Of a stretch of 64,000 nt of DNA, positions 1 to 8,047 are shown in pieces. The notes under the pieces are model-generated. The model was not told the DNA's origin. It was given only the letters and a program-made list of their open reading frames with translations, and did no database searches. Location: the NCBI RefSeq assembly GCF_000467125.1, contig NZ_BATJ01000015.1, positions 1-64,000 of the forward strand. The letters are read 5' to 3'. The DNA is from Vibrio proteolyticus NBRC 13287 (GTDB lineage: Bacteria > Pseudomonadota > Gammaproteobacteria > Enterobacterales > Vibrionaceae). Numbering within the stretch: the first letter of the stretch is position 1; the number at the start of each line of letters is the position of its first letter. The position numbers were made by a program, and so were the translations under genes.

Positions 1-25
1 CACTCTTAAATTGTTTGTTAGTACG
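1..25 (-). repeat. attC site, partial (window edge)
   Basis: The first bases repeat the end of the attC at 447-573, including the shared stretch ACTCTTAAATTG, and end in the core GTTAGTAC (17-24). Read on the minus strand this is the start of an attC (GTACTAAC...), and it is complementary to the start of the cassette to its right, as expected for a cassette's own attC. The rest lies outside the window. Confidence 0.7.
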
Positions 26-193
26 CTGTTCCAAAACCTTTTGGTTTGCACCAAGATATTGAAATATAGCACGAAATTTGTGGCTAAAAACGAGAAAGCT
101 AAACTGACCACTGCCAAACTAGAACTCAATCTCAAAACGCAAATTGGCGAGAAGAAAAACACGCTAAACTGCCCTATTTTGACCAGTTTAAAA

Positions 194-346
194 TTAGCAA
201 AGGATTCGGTCGCCGAACTTTGACAACCACACCAATATACTAAATTTGAGACTGAAGAACTGGCCACGCAAAAGAAGCCGCGCCAGAGAAATAGCCAAAA
301 CGTTAGCAACCGTAAACGGTGAAATCGACGCTAACACTCCGCACAT
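194..346 (-). CDS. small hypothetical protein of integron cassette
   Basis: A 50-codon frame from ATG at 346 to TAA at 194, inside the cassette bounded by cores near 17 and 450. The same frame stays open upstream to just inside the cassette boundary, so a longer product from a non-ATG start is possible. The predicted peptide is hydrophobic (SPFTVANVLAISLARLLL) and could hold one membrane helix. There is no clear ribosome binding site and I recognise no family. Many Vibrio cassettes carry such short frames or none, so it may not be a real gene. Confidence 0.3.
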   Translation of the reverse strand: MCGVLASISPFTVANVLAISLARLLLRGQFFSLKFSILVWLSKFGDRILC

Positions 347-446
347 AGTGCCACCGGAAAGAACATGAAAGGCACATTTGAGCCAGTGTAAAGCTAGGAA
401 ACGAAACTGATAAACACCGAAATTTTTACCGTTGATGCCAACCCCG

Positions 447-573
447 TACTAACGCCCAATTAAGGTGTGAAGCACGCAACCACGACACTCAATTTAACCA
501 CCGTAATCACCAAACTTAACCCAAACTAAAAATGCCAAGCGTGCTGAATCACTCTTAAATTGATTGTTAGCCC
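447..573 (-). repeat. attC recombination site of the isochorismatase cassette
   Basis: On the minus strand the site starts with GGGCTAAC (core 566-572) and ends with GGGCGTTAGTAC (core 450-453). The outer arms AATTTAAGAGTG / CACCTTAATTGGGCG and the inner TGCTTGGC-type box have the layout of Vibrio repeat attC sites. The GGGCTAAC end is complementary to the TTAGCCC start of the cassette at 1124-1128, which confirms that gene and site form one cassette. Confidence 0.85.
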
Positions 574-1106
574 TATGCCCAAAGGTTGCGCGCCTCTACC
601 GCTTCGATTTTGACACCGAAACTAGAAATACTAGATAACGTGGCATTGTGATGCTCTCGAATTTGAGCCCCACTGGCGTGCTCCTTATCATGAGTTGTGT
701 GAGCATCCGAAACCAAAGTTACGGGATAGCCTAAACCTGCAGCTCTGCGAATGGTAGTATCAACGCAAAACTCTGATGCGTAACCACACACAATTAAGCT
801 ATCTACATCAAGTTCATTCAAAACACTTTGAAGATTAGTATTCAAGAACGAGTCTGGTGTTGTTTTGCGGACGAAATGGTCACCAGTTTGTGTAATTAAG
901 CTGGATTGCAATGCCCAACCAGCACTTTCGTATTCAATAACAGATTTAGTTTGCTCGTGCTGGACAAAGATAACTGGGACAGACTTAGCACGCGCCAATT
1001 TCGTAACCTCATTAATTTTGGTGAGTACGATTTGTGATTCAAATGGTTGAGGTTCCGGGTCGAACAGAATCGACTGAACATCAATAACTAATACTGCAGA
1101 TTTCAT
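573..1106 (-). CDS. isochorismatase-family cysteine hydrolase (integron cassette)
   Basis: A 177-residue protein of the isochorismatase/nicotinamidase fold. The family catalytic triad is visible: Asp9 in VLVIDVQ, the Lys of VRKTTPDSF, and the Cys of YASEFCVDTT. The substrate is unknown; members hydrolyse nicotinamide, isochorismate or other amides and vinyl ethers. A good ribosome site (AGAGGAAAATA) precedes the ATG. The gene lies in canonical cassette orientation, leading away from attI, and its stop touches its own attC. No promoter is visible in front of it, so expression probably depends on upstream transcription. Fold assignment is secure, substrate is not. Confidence 0.88.
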   Translation of the reverse strand: MKSAVLVIDVQSILFDPEPQPFESQIVLTKINEVTKLARAKSVPVIFVQHEQTKSVIEYESAGWALQSSLITQTGDHFVRKTTPDSFLNTNLQSVLNELDVDSLIVCGYASEFCVDTTIRRAAGLGYPVTLVSDAHTTHDKEHASGAQIREHHNATLSSISSFGVKIEAVEARNLWA

Positions 1107-1121
1107 TATTTTCCTCTGATA

Positions 1122-1252
1122 GGGCTAACGCCGCGTTAAGTGGTGAGCAACGCAGACCACTGAACTTAATGTATTGTGCCGTAAACACTAAATTCAAAGC
1201 AAACCGAAAGCGCCAAGCGTTGGGAATCCGTCTTAAACGCCTTGTTAGAGCA
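1122..1252 (-). repeat. attC recombination site of the attI-proximal cassette
   Basis: A full Vibrio-type attC, minus strand, with cores GCTCTAAC (1244-1251) and GCGTTAGCCC (1122-1131), outer arms GGCGTTTAAGACGG and CACTTAACGCGGCG, and inner box CCCAACGCTTGGCG. The GCTCTAAC end complements the TTAGAGC at the attI junction (2268-2274), so the cassette between them is intact. Its translation on the minus strand gives the RLRRIPNAWRFRFALN-type peptide catalogued as DUF3265. Confidence 0.92.
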
Positions 1253-1345
1253 CTTAACCCTTTCACTCATTAAAGAAAGACAACCCGAACAAATCAAAAA
1301 TGATTTATTCTCAATCTTTTTTTTGATTTCTTCCCAATCCTTGGG

Positions 1346-1397
1346 TTGAATCAATCTGGATTCGATCGTAGACTAGGTGCAAATCAAAGAAGGAGGT
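1346..1397 (+). promoter_or_regulatory. candidate sigma-70 promoter and Shine-Dalgarno inside the first cassette
   Basis: TTGAAT (1346-1351) and TAGACT (1369-1374) are separated by exactly 17 bp, and a consensus AGGAGGT (1391-1397) precedes the ATG at 1402. This gives the reversed cassette genes their own expression signals, independent of the integron's cassette promoter. Confidence 0.5.
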
Positions 1398-1401
1398 AGT
1401 T

Positions 1402-1911
1402 ATGTCAAACTTGGACTACTCAGTAGACAATTACAAAAACTTTATTGATCACGTTGAAAAGAACAAGATCGCAGAAGGTTCTAAGCTTGCTAACTGGAAG
1501 AGCGTCTTAAATGTGCTTTCTGTTTTAACAGCAGAAGAGGCTAAAGACATTACAAAGTTCGAAATCCAAGAACTTCTAGAGATGTTTAAAGCTCGTAAAA
1601 CAGAATCAGGGAAAGAACCTTCCGCAGGAAGCCTAGGTACATATAAAAGTCGCCTGAATAGAGGTATTTCAGAGTTCAAAAAATACGTGAAGAATGCTTC
1701 TAAAAGCCAAACTAACGACATGGTTGAAAAGACCGAAACTAACCACGAGGATAAAGCTAGCGTGATGCAAGATAAGGTAGAAACATACACACTCCCCTTT
1801 CCATTACGAGCAGGAGTAATGGTTAAAATTTCTGACTTACCTACTAACTTAACAGCAGAAGAGGCTGAACGTATTGCCTCGATGGTGAAGGCTTTAGTAA
1901 ACGAGAAATAA
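1402..1911 (+). CDS. hypothetical protein with SAM-like core-binding N-terminus, reversed cassette gene
   Basis: A 169-residue soluble protein. Residues about 10-95 (DNYKNFIDHVEK to YKSRLNRGISEFKKYV) form a helical pattern like the SAM-like DNA/core-binding domain of tyrosine recombinases, but no catalytic domain follows. A charged linker (about 96-128) leads to a C-terminal motif LPFPLRAGVMVKISDLP...LTAEEAERI, which I recall as a recurring C-terminal module of small uncharacterised proteins. It lies in the first cassette but points opposite to normal cassette genes, has its own promoter and strong ribosome site, and is followed by a hairpin. A DNA-binding or regulatory role is inference. Confidence 0.75.
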   Translation: MSNLDYSVDNYKNFIDHVEKNKIAEGSKLANWKSVLNVLSVLTAEEAKDITKFEIQELLEMFKARKTESGKEPSAGSLGTYKSRLNRGISEFKKYVKNASKSQTNDMVEKTETNHEDKASVMQDKVETYTLPFPLRAGVMVKISDLPTNLTAEEAERIASMVKALVNEK

Positions 1912-1913
1912 AA

Positions 1914-1939
1914 ACAGGACTTCCTTTCGAAAGTCCTGT
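1914..1939 (+). terminator. hairpin after reversed cassette gene
   Basis: Perfect inverted repeat ACAGGACTT / AAGTCCTGT around CCTTTCGA, directly after the stop codon at 1911. There is no clear T-run, so it may be a transcript-stabilising stem or a weak terminator. Confidence 0.5.
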
Positions 1940-2058
1940 CGATTCGAACAATAGGAATGGTTACCTGCTATCCGAACATTGGCGTAATTAAGATAGCAAA
2001 TTCCTTTCTAAAAAGCTATATCCGTAACACGGTAACCGTTACGGAGGAAGGAGTTATC

Positions 2059-2208
2059 ATGAAAGATATCCAAACAGGTGAAGCCCCCATTGGTTACAAG
2101 TGGGTAAAATGTCGCTATCGTCGTAAGAAAAACAGTGAGGAGCTACTTGATGCAAATGACTACGGTTATAAATGCTGGTGCTTCCTCGTACGTAGTTCGA
2201 CGAAATAA
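2059..2208 (+). CDS. small basic hypothetical protein, reversed cassette gene
   Basis: A 49-residue protein starting at ATG 2059 behind a very strong ribosome site (GGAGGAAGGAG). An in-frame start further upstream exists but lacks such a signal. The product is Lys/Arg- and aromatic-rich (YKWVKCRYRRKKN) with Cys-Trp-Cys near the end. It resembles no family I can name. It follows the 169-residue gene on the same strand in the same cassette after 147 bp with a hairpin between, and a second hairpin follows it. A nucleic-acid binding or toxin/antitoxin role is conceivable but unsupported. Confidence 0.55.
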   Translation: MKDIQTGEAPIGYKWVKCRYRRKKNSEELLDANDYGYKCWCFLVRSSTK

Positions 2209-2229
2209 CGCAATAACCTGAAAGATATA

Positions 2230-2256
2230 GCCTCTCCAAGTTCCGGAGAGGCTAAT
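2230..2256 (+). terminator. hairpin after small cassette gene
   Basis: Inverted repeat AGCCTCTCC / GGAGAGGCT around AAGTTCC, about 20 bp after the stop at 2208 and just inside the attI-proximal cassette edge. It may insulate integrase and attI from transcription out of the reversed genes. The T-run is weak. Confidence 0.55.
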
Positions 2257-2261
2257 TTGTG

Positions 2262-2340
2262 GCAGTGCTCTAACGCTACCTATACCGCCCAATGCGGCTT
2301 TTTGCTCCACGCTACCGCCTTCTTTCGTTAACCAAAAGCA
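2262..2340 (-). other. attI recombination site (approximate)
   Basis: The minus-strand core GTTAGAG (2274-2268) is the boundary between the first cassette and the sequence 5' of the integrase gene, which is where attI sits in mobile and chromosomal integrons. It matches the GCTCTAAC end of the first cassette's attC. The outer limit is a guess: integrase-binding repeats are not obvious by eye, and the remaining bases to 2462 hold no gene. Confidence 0.6.
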
Positions 2341-2462
2341 TCTGCACGGTAACACATAACAATATGAAATACTGTTAGTTAGTACATTATTCGGTGATAT
2401 CGGTATCGCAATTATGTCGCCAATATCCCTTTAATTCTTCGCTGCGGTTACAATGACAACAA

Positions 2463-2478
2463 CTGGACAAATAAACAG
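2463..2478 (+). promoter_or_regulatory. LexA (SOS) box of the integrase promoter
   Basis: CTGGACAAATAAACAG fits the CTG-N10-CAG form of the gammaproteobacterial LexA operator and ends 8 bp before the integrase ATG. SOS control of integron integrases through a LexA box at this place is established for V. cholerae IntIA. Confidence 0.8.
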
Positions 2479-2486
2479 GCAAATTC

Positions 2487-3449
2487 ATGAAATCGCAGTT
2501 TCTCTTGTACATCAAAGACTACATGCGTTCTAGGCACTACTCAAAGCGCACTATCGAAGCATACATCATATGGATCAGCGACTTTATTCGGTATCACAAT
2601 ATGGCCCATCCTCGAACCCTACATGATAAAGAGGTTGAGCTATATTTGACGTACCTTTCGGCGCAGCGCAACGTTGCAGCTAAAACACAGGCCCTTGCTC
2701 TCAACGCAATTCAGTTCTTATACAGGGAGATTCTCAAAGAACCCTTGTCTTTAGAAATGAGGTTTCAGAAGTCCGGAAGAGATAAGAAACTCCCAGTAGT
2801 CCTGACTCATGCTGAAATGAAACGCTTTGTTGCTCATATCGATCCAAAATACGAACTGCAGATAAAGCTATTGTATGGCTCTGGCTTACGTTTAATGGAG
2901 TGCTTACGATTACGAATTCAAGATATAGACTTTGATTACGGCGCTCTCAGAATCTGGCAAGGGAAAGGTAATAAGAACCGCGTTGTGACACTCGCAAGGG
3001 AACTGTATCCTCAATTAGAGCATCAAATGCAGATGGCCAAAAAATACTACAACAAAGATATCAATACTCCGGGTTACGATGGCGTAGCGCTCCCGTTTGC
3101 CTTACGAGAGAAATATCCCGAAGCTCACCTTGAATTCAACTGGCATTTTTTGTTTCCGTCGCTAAAAACATCCTGCAACCATGAAACTGGTTTACTTAAC
3201 CGCCACCACATGAATGAGAGTGTCATTCAGCGATGTGTGAAACGAGCAGCGAGAGATGCCAATATAAACAAAATAGTTTCATGTCATACATTGAGGCACA
3301 GCTTCGCTACACACTTACTCGAAGCTGGTGCAGATATTCGCACAGTACAAGAGCAACTTGGGCACAGTGACGTCAGAACGACTCAAATATATACGCATGT
3401 ATTAGAGAGAGGAGCCAGTGGCGTATTGAGCCCACTTTCGAGGCTCTAA
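2487..3449 (+). CDS. intIA: integron integrase IntI4/IntIA (tyrosine recombinase)
   Basis: A 320-residue tyrosine recombinase that joins attI and attC sites. The N-terminal core-binding domain spans about 1-95. The catalytic residues are Arg135 (GSGLRLMECLRLR), His267 and Arg270 (CHTLRHSFATHL), His293 (LGHSDVRTT) and nucleophile Tyr302 (QIYTHV). The integron-specific insert is present around 205-245 (EAHLEFNWHFLFPS...LLNRHHMNE). Length and motifs are those of Vibrio superintegron integrases, and the gene appears intact. It is transcribed away from the array, next to attI, under a LexA box, and converges on rplT. Confidence 0.97.
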   Translation: MKSQFLLYIKDYMRSRHYSKRTIEAYIIWISDFIRYHNMAHPRTLHDKEVELYLTYLSAQRNVAAKTQALALNAIQFLYREILKEPLSLEMRFQKSGRDKKLPVVLTHAEMKRFVAHIDPKYELQIKLLYGSGLRLMECLRLRIQDIDFDYGALRIWQGKGNKNRVVTLARELYPQLEHQMQMAKKYYNKDINTPGYDGVALPFALREKYPEAHLEFNWHFLFPSLKTSCNHETGLLNRHHMNESVIQRCVKRAARDANINKIVSCHTLRHSFATHLLEAGADIRTVQEQLGHSDVRTTQIYTHVLERGASGVLSPLSRL

Positions 3450-3468
3450 ATGGAGCAGTAAGGCAATA

Positions 3469-3497
3469 AAAAAGGAGAGCCTGAGCTCTCCCTTTTC
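3469..3497. terminator. bidirectional terminator between intIA and rplT
   Basis: Stem GGAGAGC-CTGA-GCTCTCC (3474-3491), with A-rich left and T-rich right flanks (AAAAA...CTTTTCTT). It lies between two converging genes and can end transcription from both sides. Confidence 0.85.
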
Positions 3498-3516
3498 TTA
3501 AACCTAAAACTGCAAA

Positions 3517-3870
3517 TTAAAGAGCAGCTTTTGCTTTTTCAACAAGTACTGCAAATGCAGCTTTGTCGAATACCGCGATGTCCGCAAGGATCTTACGGTC
3601 GATCTCGATAGATGCTTTCTTAAGACCGTTGATGAAACGGCTGTAAGACAGACCATTTTGACGAGAAGCAGCGTTGATACGTGCAATCCACAGTTGACGG
3701 AATTGACGTTTCTTGTTGCGACGGTCACGGTAAGCGTATTGACCAGCTTTGGTTACTGCTTGGAAAGCTACGCGGTATACGCGAGAGCGAGCACCGTAGT
3801 AACCTTTAGCTTGTTTCAGAACTTTCTTATGACGTGCACGAGCTTGTACACCACGTTTTACGCGAGGCAT
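3517..3870 (-). CDS. rplT: 50S ribosomal protein L20
   Basis: A 117-residue basic protein with the conserved start [30 protein letters not shown] split across family motifs, and [19 protein letters not shown] in the middle. L20 binds 23S rRNA early in large-subunit assembly; in E. coli it also represses rpmI-rplT translation. It is the last gene of the leftward cluster thrS-infC-rpmI-rplT, 41 bp after rpmI, and ends at the terminator shared with the integrase. Confidence 0.98.
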   Translation of the reverse strand: MPRVKRGVQARARHKKVLKQAKGYYGARSRVYRVAFQAVTKAGQYAYRDRRNKKRQFRQLWIARINAASRQNGLSYSRFINGLKKASIEIDRKILADIAVFDKAAFAVLVEKAKAAL

Positions 3871-3911
3871 TATGTCTCTCCTAAACTAAACGATAATTAA
3901 ACTAAAAAGAA

Positions 3912-4106
3912 TTAAGCGTATGGCATCATACGAACAACTGCAGCAACTTCACATTTTGGAAGAATTGAGTTTGGACGTAGTTGACGCTTGTTCTTAGTAG
4001 TACGCTTAGTCAGAATATGACGTTTAGTAGCGTGCTTGTACTTAATACCACCAGCAGTTTTCTTGAAACGCTTAGCAGCACCTTTGTTGGTTTTCATCTT
4101 AGGCAT
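3912..4106 (-). CDS. rpmI: 50S ribosomal protein L35
   Basis: A 64-residue very basic protein beginning [18 protein letters not shown], the L35 signature. It is a structural component of the large ribosomal subunit. It lies between infC and rplT, 105 bp after infC with a terminator-like hairpin in the gap, so rpmI-rplT may also have separate control. Confidence 0.98.
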   Translation of the reverse strand: MPKMKTNKGAAKRFKKTAGGIKYKHATKRHILTKRTTKNKRQLRPNSILPKCEVAAVVRMMPYA

Positions 4107-4160
4107 GATGAATAACTCCGCATTGTAGTAGTTTAATAAACAATGTAATTAGGGCGAACA

Positions 4161-4189
4161 AAACCCAACCGTCTGAAACGGCTGGGTTT
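4161..4189 (-). terminator. terminator/attenuator hairpin between infC and rpmI
   Basis: On the minus strand the stem AAACCCAGCCGT / ACGGTTGGGTTT, with one mismatch and loop TTCAG, is followed by TTTTGTTC, like an intrinsic terminator. It sits inside a cluster otherwise read as one operon, so partial termination or regulated read-through to rpmI-rplT is likely. Confidence 0.7.
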
Positions 4190-4211
4190 CAATTACTTTA
4201 TGAGCCGCTAA

Positions 4212-4763
4212 TTACTTCTTTTTAGGGGCTAACACCATGATCATCTGACGACCTTCAATACGGCTAGGAAAAGATTCTACTACAGCAAGTTCTGCAGTAT
4301 CTTCTTTTAAGCGGTTTAGAACGTCGACACCGATGTCTTGGTGTGCCATCTCACGGCCACGGAAGCGAATTGTTACCTTCACTTTGTTGCCTTCTTCAAG
4401 GAAACGCGTCAGGTTGCGTAGTTTTACCTGATAGTCTCCAATATCAGTTCCAGGTCGGAATTTTACTTCTTTAATCTGGATCTGCTTTTGCTTCTTCTTC
4501 TGCTCTTTTTGAGCTTTGCTCTTCTCAAACAGGAATTTGCCATAGTCCATCACACGACAAACAGGTGGCTCGGCGTTAGGGCTAATCTCTACGAGATCCA
4601 TACCAGCTTCTTCGGCTGCTGCCAGTGCTTCTTGGATTGAAACAATACCTACAGATTCACCGTCAGCGCCAGTTAAACGAACTTCACGAACGCCACGAAT
4701 TTCACCGTTCAAACGGTGCTGGTTTTGTTTGGCCGGTTGTTGGCCGCGTCTTCCGCCTTTAAT
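4212..4763 (-). CDS. infC: translation initiation factor IF-3, AUU start
   Basis: IF-3 (183 residues) binds the 30S subunit and proofreads initiator tRNA and start-codon choice. The sequence includes [14 protein letters not shown] and [20 protein letters not shown]. The first ATG-like start would cut off the conserved head; reading upstream gives [17 protein letters not shown] from an ATT codon at 4763-4761, with GGAGGAATAAGCT just before it. A rare AUU start, which IF-3 itself discriminates against, is the known autoregulatory device of infC. It begins 3 bp after thrS stops. Confidence 0.95.
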   Translation of the reverse strand: MKGGRRGQQPAKQNQHRLNGEIRGVREVRLTGADGESVGIVSIQEALAAAEEAGMDLVEISPNAEPPVCRVMDYGKFLFEKSKAQKEQKKKQKQIQIKEVKFRPGTDIGDYQVKLRNLTRFLEEGNKVKVTIRFRGREMAHQDIGVDVLNRLKEDTAELAVVESFPSRIEGRQMIMVLAPKKK

Positions 4764-4766
4764 AGC

Positions 4767-6695
4767 TTATTCCTCCAGATTGAGCTTACGGCTAGAAACC
4801 TCGGTTTGGATGTACGATATCAGATCATCCACTTTAAACTTACCAAGGTCCTTACCTTTACGAGTCCGTACTGCAATTTCACCGGCTTCCATCTCTTGGT
4901 CGCCACAAACCAGCATATACGGGACACGCTTCAATGTATGTTCGCGGATTTTAAAGCCAATCTTCTCATTTCTCAAGTCTGCTTTTGCTCTAATTCCACA
5001 TTTTTGTAGTTTTTGAGCAACTTCCTGAGCGTAATCAGCTTGTTTGTCCGTAATGTTCATAACGACAGCTTGCTCTGGCGCCAGCCAAGTTGGGAAGAAT
5101 CCGGCATACTCTTCGATAAGAATACCGATAAAGCGCTCCAGCGATCCCAAGATAGCGCGGTGAATCATCACCGGAACCAGACGTTCGTTGTTTTCACCCA
5201 CATAAGTCGCACCCAAGCGGCCCGGCAGGTTGAAGTCAAGCTGAACCGTACCACATTGCCATGCGCGATCCAGACAGTCGTACAGGGTAAATTCGATCTT
5301 TGGACCGTAGAACGCACCTTCGCCTTCCTGAATTTCGAATGGAATTTCCATCGCTTCCAGCGCTTTCTTCAGTGCTTCCTCTGACTGGTCCCAGATTTCA
5401 TCCGAACCCACACGTTTTTCCGGACGAGTGGACAGTTTAACAACGATGTTGTCAAAGCCGAACGTCTGGTATGTGTCGTACACCATCTTGATGCAGTTAG
5501 TCACTTCTTCCTGGATCTGACTTTCAGTACAGAAAATATGCGCATCGTCCTGCGTGAAGCCACGTACACGCATGATGCCATGCAGTGCACCAGACGGCTC
5601 GTTACGGTGACAAGAACCGAACTCCGCCATACGTAGCGGCAAATCACGGTACGATTTCAGGCCCTGGTTGAAGATCTGCACGTGACCTGGACAGTTCATT
5701 GGCTTCAGCGCGTAATCACGGTTCTCAGAAGATGTCGTGAACATCGCTTCTGCGTATTTGTCCCAGTGACCAGAACGCTCCCACAGCACGCGATCCATGA
5801 TCAGCGGGCCTTTCACTTCCTGGTAACCGTACTCAGTCAACTTTTCACGAACAAACACTTCCAGATCACGGAAAATGGACCAGCCGTTATGATGCCAGAA
5901 CACCATGCCCGGTGCTTCTTGCTGCATGTGGAATAGATCCAGCTGTTTACCGATCTTGCGGTGATCACGCTTGGCCGCTTCTTCCAGGCGAGTCAGATGC
6001 GCTTTCAACGCTTTCTTATCGTGGAAAGCCGTACCATAGATCCGCTGCAGCATCTTGTTGTCACTGTTACCACGCCAGTACGCGCCGGCCACGTTCAACA
6101 ATGTAAAGTGCTGACAAAAGCCCATATTTGGGACGTGCGGACCACGACACATGTCAATGTATTCTTCGTGGTGGTACAGACCTGGGCGATCGTCACGAGA
6201 CACGTTTTCGTCCAGGATTTCCATTTTGTATGGTTCGCCGCGAGATTCAAAAGTATCGCGCGCTTCCTGCCAACTGACTTTCTTTTTGATAACCTGATAT
6301 TTGGTTTTCGCCAGCTCTTTCATCCGCTTTTCGATCTTTTCCAGATCTTCTTGCGTCAGCGATTGTTCCAAATCGATATCGTAGTAAAAACCACTGTCGA
6401 TCGTCGGGCCAATAGCCATTTTCGCTTCAGGATACAGCTGTTTCAGTGCATGCCCCAGAAGGTGAGCACATGAGTGGCGAACGATTTCCAAGCCATCGAC
6501 TTCATCTTTCGCGGTAATAATTTCCAGGCTGGCGTCTTCTTCAATCAGATCACAAGCATCGACGCGATTGCCGTTCACACGACCCGCAATGGTCGCTTTA
6601 GCGAGACCCGGTCCAATCGACTGAGCGACTTCAAGAGTAGAAACTGGATTATCAAATTGACGTTGACTGCCGTCAGGAAGAGTAATATTTGGCAT
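4767..6695 (-). CDS. thrS: threonyl-tRNA synthetase
   Basis: A class II aminoacyl-tRNA synthetase of 642 residues charging tRNA-Thr. Order: N-terminal TGS domain ([14 protein letters not shown]), editing domain with the [11 protein letters not shown] motif and later CRGPHVPN, catalytic core with [10 protein letters not shown], motif 2 [20 protein letters not shown], and a C-terminal anticodon domain ([17 protein letters not shown] in part). The chosen ATG at 6695 has AAAGGAC in front of it; a longer frame to 6734 has no family homology. It heads the cluster with infC, whose ribosome site lies in the thrS 3' end. Confidence 0.98.
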   Translation of the reverse strand: MPNITLPDGSQRQFDNPVSTLEVAQSIGPGLAKATIAGRVNGNRVDACDLIEEDASLEIITAKDEVDGLEIVRHSCAHLLGHALKQLYPEAKMAIGPTIDSGFYYDIDLEQSLTQEDLEKIEKRMKELAKTKYQVIKKKVSWQEARDTFESRGEPYKMEILDENVSRDDRPGLYHHEEYIDMCRGPHVPNMGFCQHFTLLNVAGAYWRGNSDNKMLQRIYGTAFHDKKALKAHLTRLEEAAKRDHRKIGKQLDLFHMQQEAPGMVFWHHNGWSIFRDLEVFVREKLTEYGYQEVKGPLIMDRVLWERSGHWDKYAEAMFTTSSENRDYALKPMNCPGHVQIFNQGLKSYRDLPLRMAEFGSCHRNEPSGALHGIMRVRGFTQDDAHIFCTESQIQEEVTNCIKMVYDTYQTFGFDNIVVKLSTRPEKRVGSDEIWDQSEEALKKALEAMEIPFEIQEGEGAFYGPKIEFTLYDCLDRAWQCGTVQLDFNLPGRLGATYVGENNERLVPVMIHRAILGSLERFIGILIEEYAGFFPTWLAPEQAVVMNITDKQADYAQEVAQKLQKCGIRAKADLRNEKIGFKIREHTLKRVPYMLVCGDQEMEAGEIAVRTRKGKDLGKFKVDDLISYIQTEVSSRKLNLEE

Positions 6696-6910
6696 ACTAT
6701 GTCCTTTACAGTGGTGTTGCACACCAAGCAACACGTGTTGGTTTTATGCTTTAAGGAAAGTAGCGAAAAGCATTTGATTTAAAACATGAACAATGCAAGC
6801 TTTGATACAAATACAGATGCATCATGACAAGCATCCGGCCATTCTAAACGAATTGAGGAAAATAACAATCGACGTCACAGTTTTGATTTGAATATGGTTT
6901 CGGTCAGAAA

Positions 6911-7405
6911 TTAGAAAGGCACTTCCACTTGCATCAGAACATCACCGTCATACTGGTTGTGCCAACGGTAGTCAAACCGCATGCGTGGCTTGCCTGCCTG
7001 TTTGTCTCCTAAGCCCACACTAAACTGCAACCCATGATTAATGATCCACTCCCCTGCCTGCATGTCGTGCATCCGGTCTTCGACTTCAGAGGGCAGCCAA
7101 ATTCCGACACCAAAGTAGTTGGATTCCAGGCTTTGGGTAAGCAGTGGGTTGGTGTCATCGAGAGTAATCCAGTCGTTCCAGTATTCACTCTCCGCATCAT
7201 ATTGTGGATCTTCACTGAGCAGCGACAGTTGCTCAAGCTTCTCTGTCGCGTAATCCACGCCTTCTTGAAAGGAGAAACACACGCCCGCGGGCGAATGAAA
7301 CATGACTGAGTCATTATCTGAGGCATAAGGCGGGTCAAACAGATCACACGCCAGCGTGAATCCGGGGAATAAAGCTATCCATACAACGCTCAGCTTTATA
7401 GACAT
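6911..7405 (-). CDS. putative periplasmic hypothetical protein
   Basis: A 164-residue protein with a signal peptide (MSIKLSVVWIALFPGFTLA, cleavage before CDLF). The mature part is acidic and aromatic, with a C-terminal stretch (GLQFSVGLGD...MRFDYRWHNQYDGDVLMQVEVPF) that looks like beta strands. The first residue after cleavage is Cys, but no clear lipobox is seen. I do not recognise the family. It lies 14 bp after the nadD-like gene on the same strand and is probably co-transcribed with it. Confidence 0.75.
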   Translation of the reverse strand: MSIKLSVVWIALFPGFTLACDLFDPPYASDNDSVMFHSPAGVCFSFQEGVDYATEKLEQLSLLSEDPQYDAESEYWNDWITLDDTNPLLTQSLESNYFGVGIWLPSEVEDRMHDMQAGEWIINHGLQFSVGLGDKQAGKPRMRFDYRWHNQYDGDVLMQVEVPF

Positions 7406-7419
7406 AACCCACCACTAAT

Positions 7420-7935
7420 TCATTGATAATATCTTTTTTCACGCAGTGCTTCGGCCACCGATGGCGTCGTAAGATGCTCAACCGATCTCGCCTGCGTGAT
7501 CGCGTCACGAATATCCGTGCTACGAATCGCCACTTTTTGTGGGCACGACATCACAGACCAACGCTGCGTAATTTCATCTGCTTTATAAAACTTAGCAAAG
7601 TTGAACAGATTATCCGGCCCCATCACGAATGTTAATTCAGACAAGGGAAAACTTTCTTGTAAACGAGACAAGACTGCGTAGGTCGTCACACTCTCTCCCG
7701 GTTGATGCAGTGCGTCTTCAATATCTGAACGAGCAACGTTGTCCAGAGCCATATCTTCAATGAATAGATCCACCAGCTCACATCGCGCACCATAATCGAG
7801 CATCTCTTTGCCCCACGCGTGGGAGATACTCGGTATCAGCAGCACCCGGTCAAAATGGCTGAGAGACGCAATCACACTTTGATGACCCAGACTCGGCGGG
7901 TTAAAAGCGCTCCCAAACACGGCGATTTTGGTCAT
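7420..7935 (-). CDS. nicotinate/nicotinamide-nucleotide adenylyltransferase-like protein
   Basis: A 171-residue nucleotidyltransferase. GSAFNPPSLGH near the N-terminus matches the GxFxPxHxGH nucleotide-binding loop with Ser in place of the first His, and IRSTDIRDAI near the C-terminus matches the ISSTxIR motif. The expected role is adenylation of (nicotinate) mononucleotide, the step before NAD synthetase, which fits the divergent nadE. ATG at 7935 is preferred, preceded by AAGGT; a start 15 bp further out is possible. It may be a paralog of the housekeeping nadD. The altered HxGH motif leaves its activity open. Confidence 0.85.
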   Translation of the reverse strand: MTKIAVFGSAFNPPSLGHQSVIASLSHFDRVLLIPSISHAWGKEMLDYGARCELVDLFIEDMALDNVARSDIEDALHQPGESVTTYAVLSRLQESFPLSELTFVMGPDNLFNFAKFYKADEITQRWSVMSCPQKVAIRSTDIRDAITQARSVEHLTTPSVAEALREKRYYQ

Positions 7936-8047
7936 TTTATTACCTTGCACATTGTGAAAACTATGATCACAGTTTTCTAATTTTTCGAATTCGGTATGAT
8001 ACTAGCATTGAAATTAAAACATAATTTGCTTGCAGGAAGGAAACCTA

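Noticed and set aside
11..223. 70-codon plus-strand frame in the leftmost cassette
   Set aside because: It runs through the attC core against cassette orientation, has no ribosome site, and its Lys/Leu-rich product looks like chance.
1..1260. Repeated attC blocks as a possible CRISPR array
   Set aside because: The spacing is hundreds of bases and irregular, ends are complementary cassette cores, and no cas genes are present.
6696..6910. T-box or threonine attenuator leader in front of thrS
   Set aside because: There is no run of threonine codons, no terminator hairpin and no T-box motif in this gap; T-boxes are also rare outside Gram-positives.
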